A stretch of 8,475 nt of DNA from Lachnospiraceae bacterium. Lineage in GTDB: Bacteria > Bacillota_A > Clostridia > Lachnospirales > Lachnospiraceae. Of the stretch, positions 5,116 through 8,475 are shown in pieces. Every line of letters starts with the position of its first letter. Within the stretch, counting starts at the first letter, position 1. The notes below the pieces were generated by a model that did not search any database, had not been told where the DNA came from, and worked only from the letters and a program-made list of their open reading frames with translations. The stretch is taken from NCBI GenBank assembly GCA_017960415.1, contig JAGCZE010000380.1, positions 1 through 8,475 on the forward strand, written 5' to 3'. Position numbers and translations under genes: made by a program.

Positions 5116-6554
5116 GAAAGACATATATCACAACGATGCCCGATCACATCGGTGCTTTTCTGAAAGCAAGCGAGTGTTTTGCAAAACTGGGGGTAAACAT
5201 TACCCGTGTCAGCTATAACAAGGCTGTGGATTCTCATATGCTTTTTATTGATGTTGAAGGACAGCCGGATCAGTTACATGAGGCGGATGAACAGCTTACA
5301 CAGATTGGATATCTTCAGACGGCAAGGAACGAGAACAGTGTTGTCCTGCTGGAATTCCAGCTGCCCGATAAGCCCGGAAGCGTTACAGAGGTATTGCGCC
5401 TGATCCATCGGTATCAGCTGAACATTTCATATATAAGCTCACAGGAGAACGGCACGGAGTATCAGGCTTTCAAGATGGGCTTATTTGTAGAGAATGAACA
5501 GCGCCTGAAAGAGTTTCTTGCTGAAGCTCAGGAATTGTGCGCCGTTCGTATGCTGGATTTCGATCACCCGGATCAGGTATACGATAACACCATTTTCTAC
5601 CAGTCCTTTGTGTCAGGCCTGATGCGGCGCATAGGACTGTCGGAGGATCAGCGCGACAATCTGCTGATCAATACCAATCTGGTTATGCAGATGCTGGATG
5701 AGATCGGGCAGTCTCCATACAAGACGTTCGAAAGCATAAGCCGGTTTGCTGATCTTTTGGCAGCATGCAGGGGCTATGCATTTTCACCCCGCATTTCCCA
5801 TCATAAGGTTACCGATAATACGGAGATCACGCTGATCGAGCCGCCCTGCGGCAGTAACACTGCGATACTTACAAGCATGGGAGAAACACTCTTTATCGAC
5901 AGCGGGTATGCGCTCTATACTGAGGAAATGACAGCACTTTTAAGGAATCTGTTACCCGGCTTTGACACGATGAAAAAACGAATTTATATTACTCACGCGG
6001 ATGTGGACCATTGTGGGCTGCTTCCGATGTTTGACGAGATCATTGCCAGCCGGAGGACAAAGGAATGCCTTGAACTGGAATACAAAGGGCAGAACGGTTT
6101 CAGGGAACAGAATCCACTGCATAAGCCGTATGTCAGCATTTGCAAGGCACTGACATATTATTGCCCACCCAATCCGGATAAGATCGTCACGCCATGGGAT
6201 TCTCCTATCGATCAGAAAGAACCGCTTGTTCAGATCGGGTTCCTGGATTTTGGGGAGATGCATTTTGAGGTATATCAGGGCAAAGGCGGCCATCTGTCCG
6301 GAGAAACGGTTCTGATCGACTACGCGCATCAGATTGTGTTTTCAGGGGACATTTATATCAATATCCACGGCCTGACACGTGAACAGGCCGAATACAATCA
6401 GTATGCTCCGGTGCTTATGACTTCCGTGGATACCGATCCGGCTTTGTGTGCCTTGGAAAGAAAGGCGATCTTACAGCGCCTGGGAGCAGGAGCATGGCAG
6501 ATATTCGGTGCACATGGCATGAAAAAGGAATACAACCTGGTGACAAATCTGTGA
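5112..6554 (+). CDS. ACT-ACT-metallo-beta-lactamase-fold fusion protein
   Basis: The 480-residue protein has three visible parts. ACT-like domain 1 (about 1-72) starts RKTYITTMPDHIGAFLKASE and contains LGVNITRVSYNKA. ACT-like domain 2 (about 76-150) contains LPDKPGSVTEVLRLI and LNISYISSQ. A helical stretch (about 155-225) leads to a metallo-hydrolase domain (about 235-480). That domain carries THADVDHCG (294-302), giving the H-x-D-x-D-H metal motif with His295, Asp297, Asp299 and His300, plus further metal-ligand candidates His394 (GGHLSGE), Asp413 (FSGD) and His468 (GAHG). ACT domains usually bind amino acids or other small ligands and control a linked enzyme, so a ligand-regulated hydrolase is the natural guess. 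The substrate is unknown. The start overlaps the stop of the upstream hydrolase (ATGA). The MutS-like gene follows after 22 bases. I know no characterised enzyme with this exact order. Confidence 0.8.
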   Translation: MRKTYITTMPDHIGAFLKASECFAKLGVNITRVSYNKAVDSHMLFIDVEGQPDQLHEADEQLTQIGYLQTARNENSVVLLEFQLPDKPGSVTEVLRLIHRYQLNISYISSQENGTEYQAFKMGLFVENEQRLKEFLAEAQELCAVRMLDFDHPDQVYDNTIFYQSFVSGLMRRIGLSEDQRDNLLINTNLVMQMLDEIGQSPYKTFESISRFADLLAACRGYAFSPRISHHKVTDNTEITLIEPPCGSNTAILTSMGETLFIDSGYALYTEEMTALLRNLLPGFDTMKKRIYITHADVDHCGLLPMFDEIIASRRTKECLELEYKGQNGFREQNPLHKPYVSICKALTYYCPPNPDKIVTPWDSPIDQKEPLVQIGFLDFGEMHFEVYQGKGGHLSGETVLIDYAHQIVFSGDIYINIHGLTREQAEYNQYAPVLMTSVDTDPALCALERKAILQRLGAGAWQIFGAHGMKKEYNLVTNL

Positions 6555-6576
6555 AATGGGAAGAGGGAGGTAAGCT

Positions 6577-8286
6577 TTGAAAATCAGTTTATTGTTTCCG
6601 GATCACGATCTAAAATTCACAAAACTCACAGACGAAACTGTTCATGATCTCGGGATGGATGCGATCATTAAGCAGCTGACCAGGGTCGAGAGTGAGCAGA
6701 CATATATCCGCAATGTTCTCAGCCTGATTACGGACGACGTACAGAACGCCGCCTACCGCGGCGATGTCTTCGACGATATTTACCGTAATGCGGGCATGCG
6801 CAGTGAGCTTATGAAGCTCCTCGACAGAGTAGATTTCCTCAGAAATTACGGAAGCTACAAGCATGACCACGATCATGAGCCCGGCATGTGGGATCTCATG
6901 CACCGTCTTGATGAGATCAATGACTATATAAAATGCATTGAAGCCGTTTACTCCTGTCTTGCGAACGCCGATATCTCCTCCGAGGGTCTTACATCACTTC
7001 GTGATAATGTAAAAGCAATGTATAATGATAACGGCTTCGCGGAACTGAAGGAAGACATTAAAAACCTGCGTGCCGATACAAGCAGTTTAAAGAGCGTGAC
7101 CGTCGGGATCAATCTGAACGAGCGCTTTGAGGCCTGCGGGATCGGTATTCTTTCGGTAAACAGCAAATCTTTTACCAAGTCCGGCCTTGTAGGGCGTTTC
7201 ATTGACAAAGTTGCAGGCAAGGATCAGATAAAGGATACTGCAGACTGGGACGGCGATTTCAGATTTGATGAATTCACGGCCAAGAATCCCTTTGCTGCTG
7301 AAACGCTTCCCGTAATCCCTCCTCTCAGCCCGCTTGCACTGATGAGTCTGAAAAACATCTCAGAGGCTGACAACCATGGACGCAGCATAACCAATTACAT
7401 GGATGATATTACGGACAGACTGCTGAGGCAGACCGTAAAGCATCTGCGCGAGGTTCTGAATAAATACACGACGCTTACCATCACAGACATTACCGATCTG
7501 ATGCCCGAATTCATTTTCTACATCAGATGGGTCGATTATATCGAAAAGCAGACAAAAAAGGGGTTCGGATTCTCAAAGAGCGCTCCCGTGGACAATGGGA
7601 TAACTGCGGATATGAGGGATATTTATAATCTAAAACTTCTGGAAAATGAAAACGTGGCAGGCAGCGATATTGTGACAAATGACCTGGATTTTTCCGATGA
7701 ACATTGCCTATACGTCCTTACAGGCGCTAACAGAGGCGGTAAGACTACGATCACGCAGGCAGTCGGGCAGGCTTTCCTTCTGGCTCAGGGTGGGATTTAT
7801 GTGCCCGGGACATCGTTTACCTTTTCTCCTGTTGATGCGATCTATACACATTTTCCTGCCGACGAGGACAAAACCATGGATCTTGGCCGTCTGGGCGAGG
7901 AATGCAAGCGTTTCAGGGAGATTTATTCAAAAGCAACTTCCAAAAGCCTTATCCTGCTGAATGAGACGTTTTCGACGACCTCGTTTGAAGAGGGTTACTA
8001 TATAGCAAGGGATTGTGAGAAAGCCATTCTGGAGAAGGGCACCCGTACCATTTACAATACCCATATGCACAAGCTTGCATCAGAGGTTGACGAATTGAAT
8101 GCAGGCCCGAATCAATGCAAAGCGGCATCACTGGTCATGCGCACGGAAGAAGACGGAAAGCGCTCGTATAAAGTAGAGATTGCGCCGCCTGAGGGCATGT
8201 CGTTTGCAAATGACATTGCCAAAAAATACGGTGTTACATTTGAGATGCTGACAGAACAGGCTGCTACAGCTAATCAGGGAAAATAA
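6577..8286 (+). CDS. MutS-like ATPase lacking the mismatch-recognition domain
   Basis: The 569-residue protein has a C-terminal MutS-type ATPase domain. Walker A is TGANRGGKTT (382-391), the Walker B region is LILLNETFSTTSFEEG (458-473), and a switch His is in YNTHMHKLA (His496), followed by a C-terminal helix. The N-terminal 1-360 is largely helical and resembles the core/lever part of MutS proteins. No N-terminal mismatch-binding domain with the Phe-x-Glu motif is seen, and there is no Smr domain as in MutS2, so classical mismatch repair is unlikely. MutS ATPases act as dimers on DNA; this one may bind branched or other structured DNA or RNA, which is inference. Odd point: the usual Walker B Asp is Asn462 while the catalytic Glu463 is kept. 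TTG 6577 is chosen because GGGAGG (6565-6570) lies 6 bases upstream; the next in-frame Met is codon 27. It is the last gene of the apparent operon, and no clear terminator follows. Confidence 0.82.
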   Translation: MKISLLFPDHDLKFTKLTDETVHDLGMDAIIKQLTRVESEQTYIRNVLSLITDDVQNAAYRGDVFDDIYRNAGMRSELMKLLDRVDFLRNYGSYKHDHDHEPGMWDLMHRLDEINDYIKCIEAVYSCLANADISSEGLTSLRDNVKAMYNDNGFAELKEDIKNLRADTSSLKSVTVGINLNERFEACGIGILSVNSKSFTKSGLVGRFIDKVAGKDQIKDTADWDGDFRFDEFTAKNPFAAETLPVIPPLSPLALMSLKNISEADNHGRSITNYMDDITDRLLRQTVKHLREVLNKYTTLTITDITDLMPEFIFYIRWVDYIEKQTKKGFGFSKSAPVDNGITADMRDIYNLKLLENENVAGSDIVTNDLDFSDEHCLYVLTGANRGGKTTITQAVGQAFLLAQGGIYVPGTSFTFSPVDAIYTHFPADEDKTMDLGRLGEECKRFREIYSKATSKSLILLNETFSTTSFEEGYYIARDCEKAILEKGTRTIYNTHMHKLASEVDELNAGPNQCKAASLVMRTEEDGKRSYKVEIAPPEGMSFANDIAKKYGVTFEMLTEQAATANQGK

Positions 8287-8375
8287 AGAGTATATTTAGA
8301 AAAATGAATATCTTTGTCTGGGTGAAGGAATAGCCGTTTATCGAAATTATATCTGCAATATATCCTACTATTCAT

Positions 8376-8383
8376 GGAGGTGG
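8376..8383 (+). promoter_or_regulatory. Ribosome binding site of the last, partial gene
   Basis: GGAGGTGG lies 9 bases before ATG 8393-8395 and is the main reason to accept that short open stretch as a gene start. Confidence 0.65.
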
Positions 8384-8392
8384 ATAAAGCAT

Positions 8393-8475
8393 ATGGAACA
8401 CGGACCGTTGATTGAATTCAGTTATCACACGACCACACACGGTATGATGAGGGGATCGGGATCATCCAATACAGA
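8393..8475 (+). CDS. 5' end of an unrecognised protein gene; runs off the right edge
   Basis: ATG 8393 opens a frame of 27 codons that continues past the window, beginning MEHGPLIEFSYHTTTHGMM. A good ribosome binding site (8376-8383) supports the start. The 106 bases between the MutS-like stop and this start are AT-rich, with no clear promoter boxes or terminator, so it may or may not belong to the same transcript. Too little is visible to assign a family. Confidence 0.55.
   Translation, partial: MEHGPLIEFSYHTTTHGMMRGSGSSNT

Overview
The window looks like a chromosomal segment of a Firmicute of the class Clostridia, probably Lachnospiraceae. This rests on the strong GGAGG-type ribosome binding sites, near-consensus sigma-A promoters, two TTG starts, and the style of the Bcp, ABC-F, GH3 and ArsC-family proteins. 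The taxonomic call is an inference from protein style, because no rRNA or marker gene is present. I see no mobile element, CRISPR array, tRNA or rRNA.

Left part (1-851, minus strand): the N-terminal half of an M29-family aminopeptidase runs off the left edge. Upstream of it, on the same strand, lies a compact unit: a TTGACA/TATAAT promoter, a 20-codon ORF with a perfect Shine-Dalgarno, and a strong intrinsic terminator. It is either a leader-peptide attenuator for the peptidase or a stand-alone mini-gene.

Middle part (1009-3461, plus strand): a full-length Bcp-type thiol peroxidase is followed by a decayed C-terminal scrap of an ArsC/Spx-like reductase. A perfect TTGACA-17-TATAAT promoter overlaps the stop codon of that scrap. 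It drives a leader of about 255 nt in front of an ABC-F ATPase of the antibiotic-resistance/ribosome-protection type. The leader contains a short upstream ORF and four segments that can pair 1:2, 2:3 and 3:4. The uORF end lies in segment 1 and the ABC-F ribosome binding site lies in segment 4. This is the architecture of a ribosome-controlled attenuator and is the most interesting signal in the window.

Right part (3504-8475, plus strand): a truncated GH3 beta-glucosidase fragment, cut before its catalytic nucleophile, abuts an alpha/beta hydrolase gene. That gene is followed by an ACT-ACT-metallo-beta-lactamase fusion (ATGA overlap) and a MutS-like ATPase (22-bp gap). These three intact genes look like one operon. 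The last 83 bases start another, unrecognised gene that runs off the right edge. The deletions and scraps at 1532-1681 and 3504-4232 show that the region has been rearranged.
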